Source: Thermodesulfomicrobium sp. WS (lineage in GTDB: Bacteria; Desulfobacterota; Desulfovibrionia; Desulfovibrionales; Desulfomicrobiaceae). Taken from it: a DNA stretch of 64,000 bases. Positions 27,770 to 36,868 of this stretch are shown in pieces. The notes below the pieces were generated by a model. It ran no database searches. It worked only from the letters and a program-made list of their open reading frames with translations, and was not told where the DNA came from. The translations under genes were made by a program, and so were the position numbers. The stretch is from assembly GCF_027925145.1 (NCBI RefSeq), contig NZ_AP027130.1, positions 248,001-312,000 on the forward strand. The letters run 5' to 3'. Every line of letters starts with the position of its first letter. Positions within the stretch are counted from its first letter, which is position 1.

Positions 27770-29785
27770 ATGCGTTTTTTCTGGAAGCCTGAACCAGAAC
27801 CCGCCCCCAGCACGAACACGACCGACACCCCGGAAGCACTGCGCCTCGCGGCCGCGCGCCTGCCCCAAGGCCCCCGCCAGGCCGTGGAGGCGGAAGTGGA
27901 GCGCCTGGAGCACACGGACCCCAGTGCGGCCGAGTACGCCATCAGCCTCAACTATATCCGCACATTGCTGGATCTGCCCTGGGAGACGGAGACCACCGAC
28001 AATTTCGACCTGCGTCAGGCGGAAGCGATCCTGGACGCAAGCCACGCCGGCATCGGGCACATCAAAGAGTTGGTGCTGGAGCACCTGGCGCAGCACACGC
28101 TCCTGTCCCAGAAGAAGGCGTCACTGCTCATCGTGGACGATGAAACCGTGGCCAGAAACAACCTGCGCTATACCCTGGCCAAAGAAGGCTACCACATCGA
28201 GGTGGCCGGCGACGGCATGGAGGCCATTGAAAAGGTGCGCCAGTGGGAGTTCGATCTCATCATCACCGACCTGAAGATGGAGCGCATGGACGGCATGAGG
28301 CTCCTGGAGGAAGCCAAGAAGATCTCCCCCAACACCCAGGTGATCATCGTCACCGGGTACGCCACGGTGGACACCGCGGTCCAGGCCATGAAGACCGGCG
28401 CCGTCCATTACCTCTCCAAACCCATCGACATCCAGGAGCTGCGCGAAACCGTCTCCTCCATCCTGAGGGCCTCCCAGCGCAGCTACACGCCCCGCTCGCC
28501 GATCCTCTGCTTCGTGGGGCCTCCAGGGGTCGGCAAAACCTCGGTGGGCATGGCCATCGCCGAAGCCCTGGGCCGCAAGTTCTGCCGCCTTTCCTTGGCG
28601 GACCTGCGCGACGAGAGCGAACTTCGGGGCCACCGGCGCACCTACGTCGGCGCCCTGCCGGGCCGCATCATCCAGGCCATCCGCAGCGTGGGAGTGAAGA
28701 ACCCAGTGTTCATGCTCGACGAGATGGACAAGATCGCCCAGGACGCCAAAGGAGACCCGGCCTCGGTCCTGCTGGAGATCCTCGATCCGCAGCAGAACCA
28801 CCAATTCCTCGACCGCTATGTGGACATCCCCTTCGACCTCTCCAAAGTGCTCTTCATCGCCACGGCCAACACCACCGCCCGCCTCGCCGGCCCGGTGCTG
28901 GACCGCATGGAGGTCGTCCCCTTCAGCGGGTATTCGGAGACCGAAAAGCTCGAGATCGCCCAACGCTTCCTCATCCCCCGCCAGCTTCGGGAGCACGGCC
29001 TCACCCGACCCCGACCCACGTTCACCGACGAGGCCGTCATCCTCCTGGTGCGCGCCTACACCAACGAGGCCGGGGTGCGGGGCCTGGACCGGGAAATCGG
29101 ACGCATCTGCCGCAAATTGGCGCGCGCCTACCTTGAACACGAGACCATGCCGCAGCAGGTGGACGCGCAGACCATTACGCTCCTGCTCGGGCCTCCCCGC
29201 TTCGTGCACACCATCTCCTGCCAGGAGCAGCGCGTGGGCGCGGCCACGGGGCTGGTATGGTCCGAAACCGGCGGCGAGCTCATCACCGTGGAGGCCACCC
29301 GCATGCCCGGCACCGGCCAGCTCCTCCTCACCGGTTCCTTGGGCGAAGTGCTCAAGGAATCGGCGCAGATCGCCCTCAGCTACATCCGCAGCAACGCCCA
29401 GCGCCTGCGCGTGCCTGCGGACTTCTTCGCCACCGAAGACATCCACATCCACATCCCGGCAGGCGGCATCAGCAAAGACGGCCCCTCCGCAGGCCTCACC
29501 ATCGCCGTGGCCCTGGTGTCGCTTCTGGCGTGCCGTCCGGTGCGGCCCGAGATCGCCATGTCCGGGGAGATCTCCCTCACCGGCCGCGTGCTGCGGGTGG
29601 CGGGCATCCGGGAAAAGCTTTTGGCGGCCCGGCGCGGCGGAGCCCAGCTGGTCATCCTGCCTGCGGAAAACGCCCCGGATGTGGAAGCCCTCGCCGTATC
29701 CGGGACGGAATACCCCCAGGTCCTCTTCACCAATGACATCGACACCGCCCTGCGCACGGCCTTGGTACGCGAGGAAACCGCATGA
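27770..29785 (+). CDS. Response-regulator receiver domain inserted into a Lon-type protease
   Basis: This 671-residue protein starts with a helical segment like the one before the Lon ATPase ('YIRTLLDLPWETET', 'HIKELVLEHLAQH'; residues 30-110). A complete receiver domain follows (about 118-235: 'LLIVDDE', phospho-acceptor Asp167 in 'LIITDLKMERMDG', conserved Lys in 'YLSKPI'). Then come the Lon AAA+ module (Walker A 'GPPGVGKT' about 250, Walker B 'VFMLDEMDKI' about 313) and the peptidase domain with Ser573 ('DGPSAG') and Lys616, the 43-residue spacing of the Lon dyad. The usual N-terminal LAN substrate domain is missing. GGAGG lies 6 bases before the ATG. It is predicted to be a phosphorylation-controlled protease. 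The stop overlaps the kinase gene. Confidence 0.9.
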   Translation: MRFFWKPEPEPAPSTNTTDTPEALRLAAARLPQGPRQAVEAEVERLEHTDPSAAEYAISLNYIRTLLDLPWETETTDNFDLRQAEAILDASHAGIGHIKELVLEHLAQHTLLSQKKASLLIVDDETVARNNLRYTLAKEGYHIEVAGDGMEAIEKVRQWEFDLIITDLKMERMDGMRLLEEAKKISPNTQVIIVTGYATVDTAVQAMKTGAVHYLSKPIDIQELRETVSSILRASQRSYTPRSPILCFVGPPGVGKTSVGMAIAEALGRKFCRLSLADLRDESELRGHRRTYVGALPGRIIQAIRSVGVKNPVFMLDEMDKIAQDAKGDPASVLLEILDPQQNHQFLDRYVDIPFDLSKVLFIATANTTARLAGPVLDRMEVVPFSGYSETEKLEIAQRFLIPRQLREHGLTRPRPTFTDEAVILLVRAYTNEAGVRGLDREIGRICRKLARAYLEHETMPQQVDAQTITLLLGPPRFVHTISCQEQRVGAATGLVWSETGGELITVEATRMPGTGQLLLTGSLGEVLKESAQIALSYIRSNAQRLRVPADFFATEDIHIHIPAGGISKDGPSAGLTIAVALVSLLACRPVRPEIAMSGEISLTGRVLRVAGIREKLLAARRGGAQLVILPAENAPDVEALAVSGTEYPQVLFTNDIDTALRTALVREETA

Positions 29786-31197
29786 GAATCGCCACCATCA
29801 CCATCCGCCACAAAGTGCTCCTGGGGAGCATGATCGCCGTGGTCGGCGCGCTGCTGCTCGGCGTCATCTCCTTCCGGTATCTGGTACAGATCGAAAACGC
29901 CCTGCACCAGGAGGAGTTCGTCAACGACCTCGGCAACGAAATCCTGGAAATCCGACGCTACGAGAAAAACTACCTCCTCTACCGCTCCCCTGAAGACCTC
30001 TCCGAGGCGCGGCGCTATCTCCAGCAAAGCTTCTCCCACCTGGAGCATCTGGCCCAAACCGAGCCCATGCCGATCCCGGCGCAGGACATCCAGGAACTCG
30101 AAAGGCATCTCCAACGCTACGGCGAACTCCTCGACCAGATCCCGCACACGCTGTCTGCCCCTGCCCTGCTCGAAAACCTCCGCAACCAAGGGCACATGCT
30201 GGTGGAAACCTCCCAACACTTCCTTGCCAACCACCGGCATCACATCCTCACCATCGTGGACACCCTCAAACGGCAGCTCATCTTTTCCATCATCGCCGCC
30301 CTGGCCATCGGCCTGCCCCTGGCCTGGTTCATGACCCGCAGCATCATCGACGCCCTGCACCTCATCACCCTCTCCACCGCCCAGATCGCGCAGGGAGACT
30401 TCCGGCCGCTGCCGCCCAACAAACGCGGCGACGAGACTCAGATGGTCATCGAGGCCATCAATACCATGATTTCGGAACTCGAGAAACGACAGCAGCAGCT
30501 CCTGCAAGAAAAAAAGCTGGCCTCCCTGGGTGTGCTCACCGCAGGCATCGCCCACCAGCTCAACAATCCCCTCAACAACATCTCCACCTCCTGCCAGATC
30601 CTGCGTGAAGAAGAAGACATCATGCGCCATGAGCTTGCCCGGGAGCTCCTTTCCGCCATCTATCAGGAGGTGCTGCGGGCCCGTGACATCGTGAAAGGAC
30701 TCTTGGAATTCTCCCGCGCCACCGAGTTTTCCCGCAAACCGACCCCGCTTGCCGCCATTGTGCAACGGGCGGTGCAATTGGTGGACAGCCACCGGCCGGC
30801 AGGCATCCTCATCGACACCCGCATCCCCGACACCCTCATCCTCCCCATCGACGCCCAGCGCATGCAGGAGGTCTTTCTCAACCTGCTCATCAATGCCATT
30901 CAGGCCATGGGGGAAGCCGGCCGTATCACCATCGAGGCCACTGCGGATCCGGCCTCCGGCACGGCCATCGTTCAGGTGGCGGACACCGGCCCCGGCATCC
31001 CCGCCGAGTACCTCGGCCGCGTCTTCGACCCCTTCTTCACCCTCAAAGAAAACGGCAAAGGCACGGGCCTGGGGCTGTCCATCGTCTTTGGCATCATCAA
31101 GAAACACGGCGGCACCATCAGCGCAGAAAACCGCCCAGACGGCCCCGGCGCCCGGTTCACCATCCGCCTTCCCCTGCACCAGCCGGAGGACGCATGA
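29782..31197 (+). CDS. Membrane sensor histidine kinase
   Basis: This 471-residue kinase has TM1 (about residues 10-32), a periplasmic sensor of about 135 residues, TM2 (about 168-188), a HAMP linker, the phospho-accepting box 'GVLTAGIAHQLNNPLNNI' (His about 256) and an ATPase domain with 'NLLINAIQAM', 'VADTGPGIP' and 'GTGLGLSIV'. The His box is of the NtrB-like type that pairs with sigma-54 regulators. It overlaps the receiver-Lon gene before it and the regulator gene after it (ATGA both times), so it probably phosphorylates both receivers. The ligand is unknown. Confidence 0.92.
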   Translation: MRIATITIRHKVLLGSMIAVVGALLLGVISFRYLVQIENALHQEEFVNDLGNEILEIRRYEKNYLLYRSPEDLSEARRYLQQSFSHLEHLAQTEPMPIPAQDIQELERHLQRYGELLDQIPHTLSAPALLENLRNQGHMLVETSQHFLANHRHHILTIVDTLKRQLIFSIIAALAIGLPLAWFMTRSIIDALHLITLSTAQIAQGDFRPLPPNKRGDETQMVIEAINTMISELEKRQQQLLQEKKLASLGVLTAGIAHQLNNPLNNISTSCQILREEEDIMRHELARELLSAIYQEVLRARDIVKGLLEFSRATEFSRKPTPLAAIVQRAVQLVDSHRPAGILIDTRIPDTLILPIDAQRMQEVFLNLLINAIQAMGEAGRITIEATADPASGTAIVQVADTGPGIPAEYLGRVFDPFFTLKENGKGTGLGLSIVFGIIKKHGGTISAENRPDGPGARFTIRLPLHQPEDA

Positions 31198-32588
31198 GCA
31201 CCGCCCTAAAGCCAACGGCCCTGGTCGTGGACGACGAGGCCATTGCCCGCAAAAACCTCGCCCTGGTGCTCACGCGCCAAGGGCTCACGGTGGAGCAGGC
31301 GGCAAACGGCGCTGAAGCCCTGGCCGCCTTGGAGCACAACGAATTCGATCTGGTGATCACCGATCTCATGATGACGGGGGTCAGCGGCATGGACGTGCTC
31401 CAGCGCACCAAGGAGCTCTGGCCCGCCACGGAAGTCCTCATGGTCACCGGCTACCCCACCATCGAGACTGCGGTGGAGGCCATGCGCCGCGGGGCGTACC
31501 ACTACCTGGTCAAGCCCTATCAGATCGACGAAGTGCGCGCCCTGGTGGACAAGGCCCTGGAAAAGCGCCGCCTCCGCCAGGAGGTCCAGGAGCTCCGCCA
31601 GCGGCTCCGCCAGGCCAACGAAATCCCCTTTCTGGGCGAGGCCCCGTCCATCCGCCAGCTCAAGCGCACCCTGGAACACGTGGCCCCCACGGACTCCACG
31701 GTGCTCATCCTCGGTGAGACCGGCACGGGCAAGGAACTCGTCGCCCGCACCATCCACCTGCTGAGCCGCCGCGCACAGCAGCGCTTCCTGGCCATCAATT
31801 GCGGGGCCTTCACGGAAGATCTCCTGGAAAACGAACTCTTCGGCCACGAGGCCGGGGCCTACTCCGGCGCCCAGCGCCCCCACAAAGGGCTCTTCGAAGC
31901 CGCACACGGGGGGACGCTTTTTCTCGATGAAGTGGGAGAAATGTCCCCGTCCATGCAGGTCAAGCTCCTGCGTGCGCTGCAAGAGCGCACCATCCGCCGG
32001 GTGGGCGGCACCGACGACATCCCCGTAGATGTGCGCATCATCGCCGCCACCAACCGCGACCTGCAGCGGGAAGTGGCCCACGGGACCTTCCGCCAGGACC
32101 TCTACTTCCGGCTCAACGTCATCACCCTTGAGGTCCCCCCCCTTTCCGAACGGCGCGAAGACATCCCGCTGCTCAGCCACTTCTTTCTCGCCAAGGCCGC
32201 ACGCCGGCTCGGAAAAGAGGGACTTTGCCTCGCGCCGGAGACCCTCGAGATACTGCACCGCTACCCTTTTCCCGGCAACGTGCGGGAACTCGAAAACATC
32301 ATGGAACGGGCCGCGGTGCTGGCGGAAGGCACCACCATACTCCCGCGCCACCTGCCCCCGGACCTCTCCGCGGTCCAGGGACACGTGCAGCGCCCCTGCC
32401 ACCAGCAACTCATCACCCTGGAAGAAAACGAACGGCTCCATATCGCCTGGGTCCTGCGCCATTGCCAGGGCAACCGCACCCAAGCCGCCAAGATCCTGGG
32501 CATCGACCGGGCCTCCCTCTGGCGCAAGCTCAAACGCTACGCCATGGCCGACGCCCTGGACGACAAGGACAGTTCCGCAGACGCATAG
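31194..32588 (+). CDS. NtrC-family sigma-54-dependent response regulator
   Basis: This 464-residue activator has a receiver domain (Asp about 56 in '[10 protein letters not shown]'), a AAA+ domain with Walker A 'GETGTGKE' at 174-181, and a Fis-type helix-turn-helix at the C-terminus ('[20 protein letters not shown]'). The sigma-54-contact loop reads GAYSGA (221-226) rather than the consensus GAFTGA. It is the third gene of the receiver-Lon/kinase operon and the likely reader of the dyads at 27657-27739. Confidence 0.92.
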   Translation: MSTALKPTALVVDDEAIARKNLALVLTRQGLTVEQAANGAEALAALEHNEFDLVITDLMMTGVSGMDVLQRTKELWPATEVLMVTGYPTIETAVEAMRRGAYHYLVKPYQIDEVRALVDKALEKRRLRQEVQELRQRLRQANEIPFLGEAPSIRQLKRTLEHVAPTDSTVLILGETGTGKELVARTIHLLSRRAQQRFLAINCGAFTEDLLENELFGHEAGAYSGAQRPHKGLFEAAHGGTLFLDEVGEMSPSMQVKLLRALQERTIRRVGGTDDIPVDVRIIAATNRDLQREVAHGTFRQDLYFRLNVITLEVPPLSERREDIPLLSHFFLAKAARRLGKEGLCLAPETLEILHRYPFPGNVRELENIMERAAVLAEGTTILPRHLPPDLSAVQGHVQRPCHQQLITLEENERLHIAWVLRHCQGNRTQAAKILGIDRASLWRKLKRYAMADALDDKDSSADA

Positions 32589-32724
32589 CCTGCCCCGAGC
32601 CCCTCAAGGGCCATGGGCAGCCCCAAGGGCCCGTATCGCCACCCGGTCGCCACAGCACCGCCGCCGGATTGTCACCATGCGGTCCTAGGGAATGGGGACC
32701 CATATCGTCCGTGGAGGGAGACCT

Positions 32725-33198
32725 ATGCGCCGCATCCTCATCATCTGCGTCCACAACAGCGCCCGCAGCCAGATGTTCGAAACCTATCTGCGGCATTTCG
32801 GCGACCCGGATTGGGTGGTGGAAAGCGCCGGCTTCGAACCCACCCGCATCAACCCTCTCGTGGTGCAGGTCATGGCCGAAGACGGCTTCGATCTTGCAGG
32901 CAAAGGGACCCAATCGGCCTTTGCGCTCTTCCGTGCCGGCCGCATGTTCGACGTCGTCGTCACAGTCTGCGGCGAGAGCGAAGACCGCTGCCCCATCTAC
33001 CCAGGCATGACCCACCGCCTCCACCTGCCTTTTCCGGATCCCAGCACCCTTACCGGCACGCCCGAGGAGCAGCTCCAACAACTGCGCTCCATTCGCGACG
33101 CCATCAAGACCGCTGCCCGCGAGCTGGCAGACTGGCTCCGATCCAAGGGCCCCCTTGGCTCCCGCTGGACCCTCGTCTCCCGTTCGCCCCACGCCTAA
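32725..33198 (+). CDS. Low-molecular-weight phosphatase / ArsC-like protein
   Basis: This 157-residue protein has the phosphate-binding loop C-x5-R at Cys8-Arg14 ('CVHNSARSQM') and the C-terminal Asp in 'LPFPDPS'. The same fold serves thioredoxin-coupled arsenate reductases and protein-tyrosine phosphatases. The N-S-A-R-S-Q loop is closest to ArsC, but the resolving cysteine pair of Gram-positive ArsC is not clear, although Cys is present in 'VTVCGES'. GGAGGGAGA precedes the ATG. It stands alone and its stop overlaps that of convergent gspE. Confidence 0.75.
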   Translation: MRRILIICVHNSARSQMFETYLRHFGDPDWVVESAGFEPTRINPLVVQVMAEDGFDLAGKGTQSAFALFRAGRMFDVVVTVCGESEDRCPIYPGMTHRLHLPFPDPSTLTGTPEEQLQQLRSIRDAIKTAARELADWLRSKGPLGSRWTLVSRSPHA

Positions 33199-34973
33199 TC
33201 TTCGGCGCTGCCTGCCACCCGCAGCACTTCGTCCACGGTGGTGACGCCCGCCACCACCCGGGCCATGCCGTCCTCCAAAAGCGACGGAATGCCTTGGGCC
33301 CGCACCATGGCGCGCAACTCGGCCAAATCCACACCCCGACGCACAGCGTCCTTGAGCGGTGTATCCAAGGGCAGCACTTCGAAGATCCCCTGCCGCCCCA
33401 AAAACCCGGTGCCGCGGCAGGCCTCGCACCCACGGCCGCGCCACACCAGGGTGGTGTCCGCAAAAAAGCGCTCCAGCCCCAAAACCCGCATCTGCGCCAG
33501 GTCCACGGGCACGGATTCCTTGCAATACGGACAGATGACCCGCACGAGACGCTGGGCGATGATGCCGATGACCGCGGCGTTGATGAGATAGGCCGCAAGC
33601 CCCAAATCCAAGAGCCGGGTCAGGGCCGAGGCGGCGTCGTTGGTGTGCAGGGTCGAGAAGACCAGATGCCCGGTGAGCGCTGCCTGCACCGCCTGCTCGG
33701 CGGTCTCCAGGTCGCGCATCTCGCCCACCATGATGATGTCCGGGTCCTGGCGCAGCAAATGCCGCAGCATCCCACCGAAGGTGACGCCGATACGCGTCTG
33801 GATGCCCACCTGGTTGAACTCGTCCACCACCATCTCGATGGGGTCCTCCAAGGTGACGATGTTCACCTGCGGCGAGGCCAGGGTCTTGAGGGTGGAATAG
33901 AGGGTGGTGGATTTGCCGCTCCCCGTGGGACCGGTGACGAGGATAAGGCCATGGGTGCTGCGCACAAAACGGGTAAAGAGCGCAAGCTGCTCGGGGGTCA
34001 TACCCAATTCCTCGGGGCTCTTGAGGGTGGTGTGGCTGGAGAGCAGGCGCAGCACCATCTTTTCGCCAAAGGCCACCGGGATGGTGGACACGCGCACGTC
34101 CGTGGGCGTGCCTGCCAGCATGAGCTGCACGCGGCCGTCCTGAGGGCGGCGTTTCTCGGAGATGTCCAGACGGCTCATGCCCTTCAAGCGGTTCATCATG
34201 GCCGCGTACACCGTGGCCGGGATGCGGTGCACGTCATGGAGGATGCCGTCGATGCGAAACCGGATGCGGCCGCCTTCCCGCTTGGGTTCCAAGTGGATGT
34301 CACTTGCCCGCTCCCGCAGGGCGGAACGCAAGAGGTAGTCCACCGCCTTGATGACGTGCTGCTCGGAGTCGGCGTCCACCTTTTCCGCCACCTGCACCCG
34401 GGCCTCCAGGTTCCCCAGATCCGTGCCCGCAGAAAACTGTGCCTCCGCAGCAGTAAGGGCGGCGCGAAAGCCGTAAAAGTCGTCGATGAGGCGCTCGATG
34501 TCCGAACGCACGCCCAGGGCGATGCGATACGGCGGCGGGGAGACGCGCTCCATGTCCGACCAGAGCTCCGGCCGGAAAGGGTTGTGCACCAACAGCTCCA
34601 ATTGGCCATCCTGAAAGCCCAGGGGCACAAGGAGATTCGAGCGGGCAAAGCTCTCGGACACGGCTCGGGCCTTGGGATCGAACTCCACATCCAAGGGGCT
34701 CACCCGCCGCACTTCCACCCCCTCACGCAGACCCACGGCCCGCAATACCTGTTCCTCGGTGAGCCGCATGCCCTCGCCGCCGCGACTGCGCAGCCGAATG
34801 CCTAAGCCCAAAAGGAAATCCAAACCGCCGTCCGCCGCCGGGTCCACCCCCAAGGCCACGGCCCGCTCCAGCACCTTGCGCCGGGACTCGGCATCGAAGA
34901 GGCCCGCATCCACCAAGGCATCGAGCAAGTACCCAAGGCTATAGACCACCCGCCGACCTGTAACCCCCGTCAT
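33195..34973 (-). CDS. Type II secretion/type IV pilus assembly ATPase (GspE/PilB)
   Basis: This 592-residue ATPase drives pseudopilus or pilus assembly at the inner membrane. An N-terminal GspE-N-like region precedes '[17 protein letters not shown]', Walker A 'GPTGSGKST' (about residue 347), the Asp box 'VTLEDPIE', Walker B '[14 protein letters not shown]' and the His box '[13 protein letters not shown]'. A four-cysteine zinc motif follows ('CPYC' about 480 and 'CEAC' about 514). No other secretion gene is nearby. Its start overlaps the stop of the heptose adenylyltransferase gene. Confidence 0.88.
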   Translation of the reverse strand: MTGVTGRRVVYSLGYLLDALVDAGLFDAESRRKVLERAVALGVDPAADGGLDFLLGLGIRLRSRGGEGMRLTEEQVLRAVGLREGVEVRRVSPLDVEFDPKARAVSESFARSNLLVPLGFQDGQLELLVHNPFRPELWSDMERVSPPPYRIALGVRSDIERLIDDFYGFRAALTAAEAQFSAGTDLGNLEARVQVAEKVDADSEQHVIKAVDYLLRSALRERASDIHLEPKREGGRIRFRIDGILHDVHRIPATVYAAMMNRLKGMSRLDISEKRRPQDGRVQLMLAGTPTDVRVSTIPVAFGEKMVLRLLSSHTTLKSPEELGMTPEQLALFTRFVRSTHGLILVTGPTGSGKSTTLYSTLKTLASPQVNIVTLEDPIEMVVDEFNQVGIQTRIGVTFGGMLRHLLRQDPDIIMVGEMRDLETAEQAVQAALTGHLVFSTLHTNDAASALTRLLDLGLAAYLINAAVIGIIAQRLVRVICPYCKESVPVDLAQMRVLGLERFFADTTLVWRGRGCEACRGTGFLGRQGIFEVLPLDTPLKDAVRRGVDLAELRAMVRAQGIPSLLEDGMARVVAGVTTVDEVLRVAGSAED

Positions 34974-35437
34974 GCGTCCGCCCCCCGCAATTGGTAGCGA
35001 TCCAGAATACGAGCGATGATCTCCGTGGTCCCCTGGCCAGGCACAAGGGGGATGGTGCGCACCTCACCGCCGCGGGCAAGCACCGTCTCCCGGCCCACGA
35101 TGCGCTCCACCGGCCAATCCCCGCCCTTGACGAGCACGTCCGGGGCCACCTCGGCGATGAGCCGCGCCGGGGTGTCCTCGGCGAACACGATCACCGCATC
35201 CACACACGCCAAGGCCGCCAGCACCCGGGCGCGGCAGGCCACCTCATTGATGGGGCGCTGCGGCCCCTTGAGGCGGCCGATGGAGGCATCGTCGTTGAGG
35301 CCCACCACCAAATGGTCTCCCAAGGCACGGGCGGCCTCCAAATAGGCCACGTGCCCGGCGTGGAGGATGTCGAAACACCCGTTGGTGAACACCACCCGCC
35401 GCGGCCGGGGCAAGGCCTGCCACGCCGCTACGCTCAT
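34970..35437 (-). CDS. rfaE2: D-beta-D-heptose 1-phosphate adenylyltransferase (HldE domain II)
   Basis: This 155-residue enzyme transfers AMP to heptose 1-phosphate in LPS core heptose synthesis. The nucleotidyltransferase signature is '[19 protein letters not shown]' with '[17 protein letters not shown]' and 'DVLVKGGDW'. In many bacteria it is fused to the kinase domain; here the kinase is a separate gene at 42131. I chose ATG 35437 (GGAGG upstream); an in-frame ATG at 35464 would add 9 residues but has its ribosome site too close. Confidence 0.9.
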   Translation of the reverse strand: MSVAAWQALPRPRRVVFTNGCFDILHAGHVAYLEAARALGDHLVVGLNDDASIGRLKGPQRPINEVACRARVLAALACVDAVIVFAEDTPARLIAEVAPDVLVKGGDWPVERIVGRETVLARGGEVRTIPLVPGQGTTEIIARILDRYQLRGADA

Positions 35438-35488
35438 GATTTTTCCCTCCGAGCCGTTGACCATATCCTCCTCCCGGCGTAGGGTGTC

Positions 35489-35522
35489 GCCGCCGCATTT
35501 CTTGGAAATACGGCGGCTTTTT
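35489..35522 (+). terminator. Intrinsic terminator-like hairpin in the leader of the 35551 gene
   Basis: GCCGCCGCATTTC (35489-35501) pairs with GAAATACGGCGGC (35505-35517) at 12 of 13 positions around a 3-base loop, followed by TTTTT. It terminates + strand transcripts. The gene on its left runs the other way, so there is no upstream + gene for it to serve; it lies only 28 bases before the ATG of the next gene. An attenuator is possible. Confidence 0.6.
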
Positions 35523-35550
35523 CGTCATTCGCTTCAGTCATGGAGGCCCC

Positions 35551-36333
35551 ATGGCCAAACCCTGGGTCATCGCCAAGCGCCCGCTCTTCGTGCGCGACGT
35601 GGTGCGGGACTTTTGCCTCGCCGCCGCGCGCCTGGAAAGCCATTTTCACGACTATGACCGCACCGGCGCGGTGAGCTTTTCCTTTTTCGACGACATCCTT
35701 GGCCGGCAGAACAGTAAAGGGCTCCTGTGGCGTCTCAAGGACAGCGCCCACCTGCTCTTTCGCGACGAAGGAAGCGAGGTCCTGGGGGAATACCTCGATT
35801 GGGCCTTAGGGTATATCTTCCACGAGTGCATCAAACTCAAGGAAGATGCCTACCAACAGATGAATTACAAACCGAGATTCGAAAATTTGCAACAGCGGCA
35901 GGATCTGTCCCCCGAAGAGCAGCACCTAGGCGGCGAGCTCTTTGCCGTCATCAGCCAGACTTCCGAGAGTATCCGCCGGGAAGTGCAGCGGGTGCGTTTC
36001 ATCCTTTTCCATTGCAAACGCATGTTCATCCGCTATCTGCCCCGGCACGCGGACAACCCCTTGCTCGCCCGTCTCTTCTACCTCCAATGGCAGCTCCTGG
36101 AACAGGCCTTTCGGAGCTACACCGAGGAACTCCTTCAGGCCATGTACGGAAGCGACCTTTCGAGGCTCTATCTCCTGGCCGCCGAGTCCCTGGAGGCCGG
36201 CGGATGGGAGCAGGAGGCCGCCGCGGCCCGGATGGATGCCGCCCACCCCCAATGGCCGCCGCGCCATACTCTTGACGAAGGCCGGGCCTTGGCCGCACAA
36301 AGACGGGAGCAACCTTCGAACCCCATAACCTAA
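35551..36333 (+). CDS. Conserved protein of unknown function
   Basis: I do not recognise this 260-residue protein. It is mostly helical, rich in aromatic and charged residues, with no signal peptide or clear membrane segment ('FHDYDRTGAVSFSFFDDILG', 'HECIKLKEDAYQQMNYKP'). It begins a four-gene run with a lipoprotein gene (10 bases), coaBC (overlap) and a Pro-rich protein (overlap). The ATG has GGAGG upstream. An intrinsic-terminator-like hairpin lies in its leader. Confidence 0.7.
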   Translation: MAKPWVIAKRPLFVRDVVRDFCLAAARLESHFHDYDRTGAVSFSFFDDILGRQNSKGLLWRLKDSAHLLFRDEGSEVLGEYLDWALGYIFHECIKLKEDAYQQMNYKPRFENLQQRQDLSPEEQHLGGELFAVISQTSESIRREVQRVRFILFHCKRMFIRYLPRHADNPLLARLFYLQWQLLEQAFRSYTEELLQAMYGSDLSRLYLLAAESLEAGGWEQEAAAARMDAAHPQWPPRHTLDEGRALAAQRREQPSNPIT

Positions 36334-36343
36334 GGATCGCGCC

Positions 36344-36868
36344 ATGCCTCGTGTACTTTTCACCCTTGTGCTGCTCGCCCTTGCCGGCTGCTCCACCATG
36401 TGGCCCGGCAGCCGTTCCGAGGAGCCGCCCACGGCCACGGAAACCCAAGCATTCACCTACGACTTCCGTGATGTCCGCATCCCCCAAGACATGGAAATCC
36501 AAATGGACAAGTCCAACATCACCCCCGTGGGTGGAGAGCACTATGGCGTGCTCAAGTTCAAGGGTCGGGTGGAGCCCATCTCCCTGTTCGACTACTTCGC
36601 CAACTCCATGCCCAAGGACGGCTGGACGCTCATCGCCTACCAGAAGTACCAGCGCTTCCTCATGGTCTTCACCAAAGAAAACCGCGTGGCGGTGCTCACC
36701 ATCGAAGAAGACCCCATCTACTACACCTGGCTCGAAGTATGGGTCTCGCCGCGGCAAAACGGCTACGGCGCCGCCCCCATGAGTGCACCGCAATCCTTCC
36801 CGGCGGCAGCGCCGGCAGGGGGCGGCTTTCCCAAACCCGTGGAAATGGAACGCACCCTGACCCAATGA
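36344..36868 (+). CDS. Lipoprotein of unknown function
   Basis: This 174-residue protein has a signal peptide with lipobox 'LALAGC' (Cys about 16), so it should be lipid-anchored. The mature part has a conserved-looking core, 'YGVLKFKGRVEPISLFDYF' followed by 'MPKDGWTLIAYQKYQRFLMV', and a Pro/Ala-rich tail. No enzyme motif is visible. Its stop overlaps the coaBC start (ATGA). Confidence 0.8.
   Translation: MPRVLFTLVLLALAGCSTMWPGSRSEEPPTATETQAFTYDFRDVRIPQDMEIQMDKSNITPVGGEHYGVLKFKGRVEPISLFDYFANSMPKDGWTLIAYQKYQRFLMVFTKENRVAVLTIEEDPIYYTWLEVWVSPRQNGYGAAPMSAPQSFPAAAPAGGGFPKPVEMERTLTQ

Noticed and set aside
32589-32724. Terminator after the NtrC-type regulator
   Set aside because: Only short imperfect GGGCC/GGCCC pairings and no T-run.
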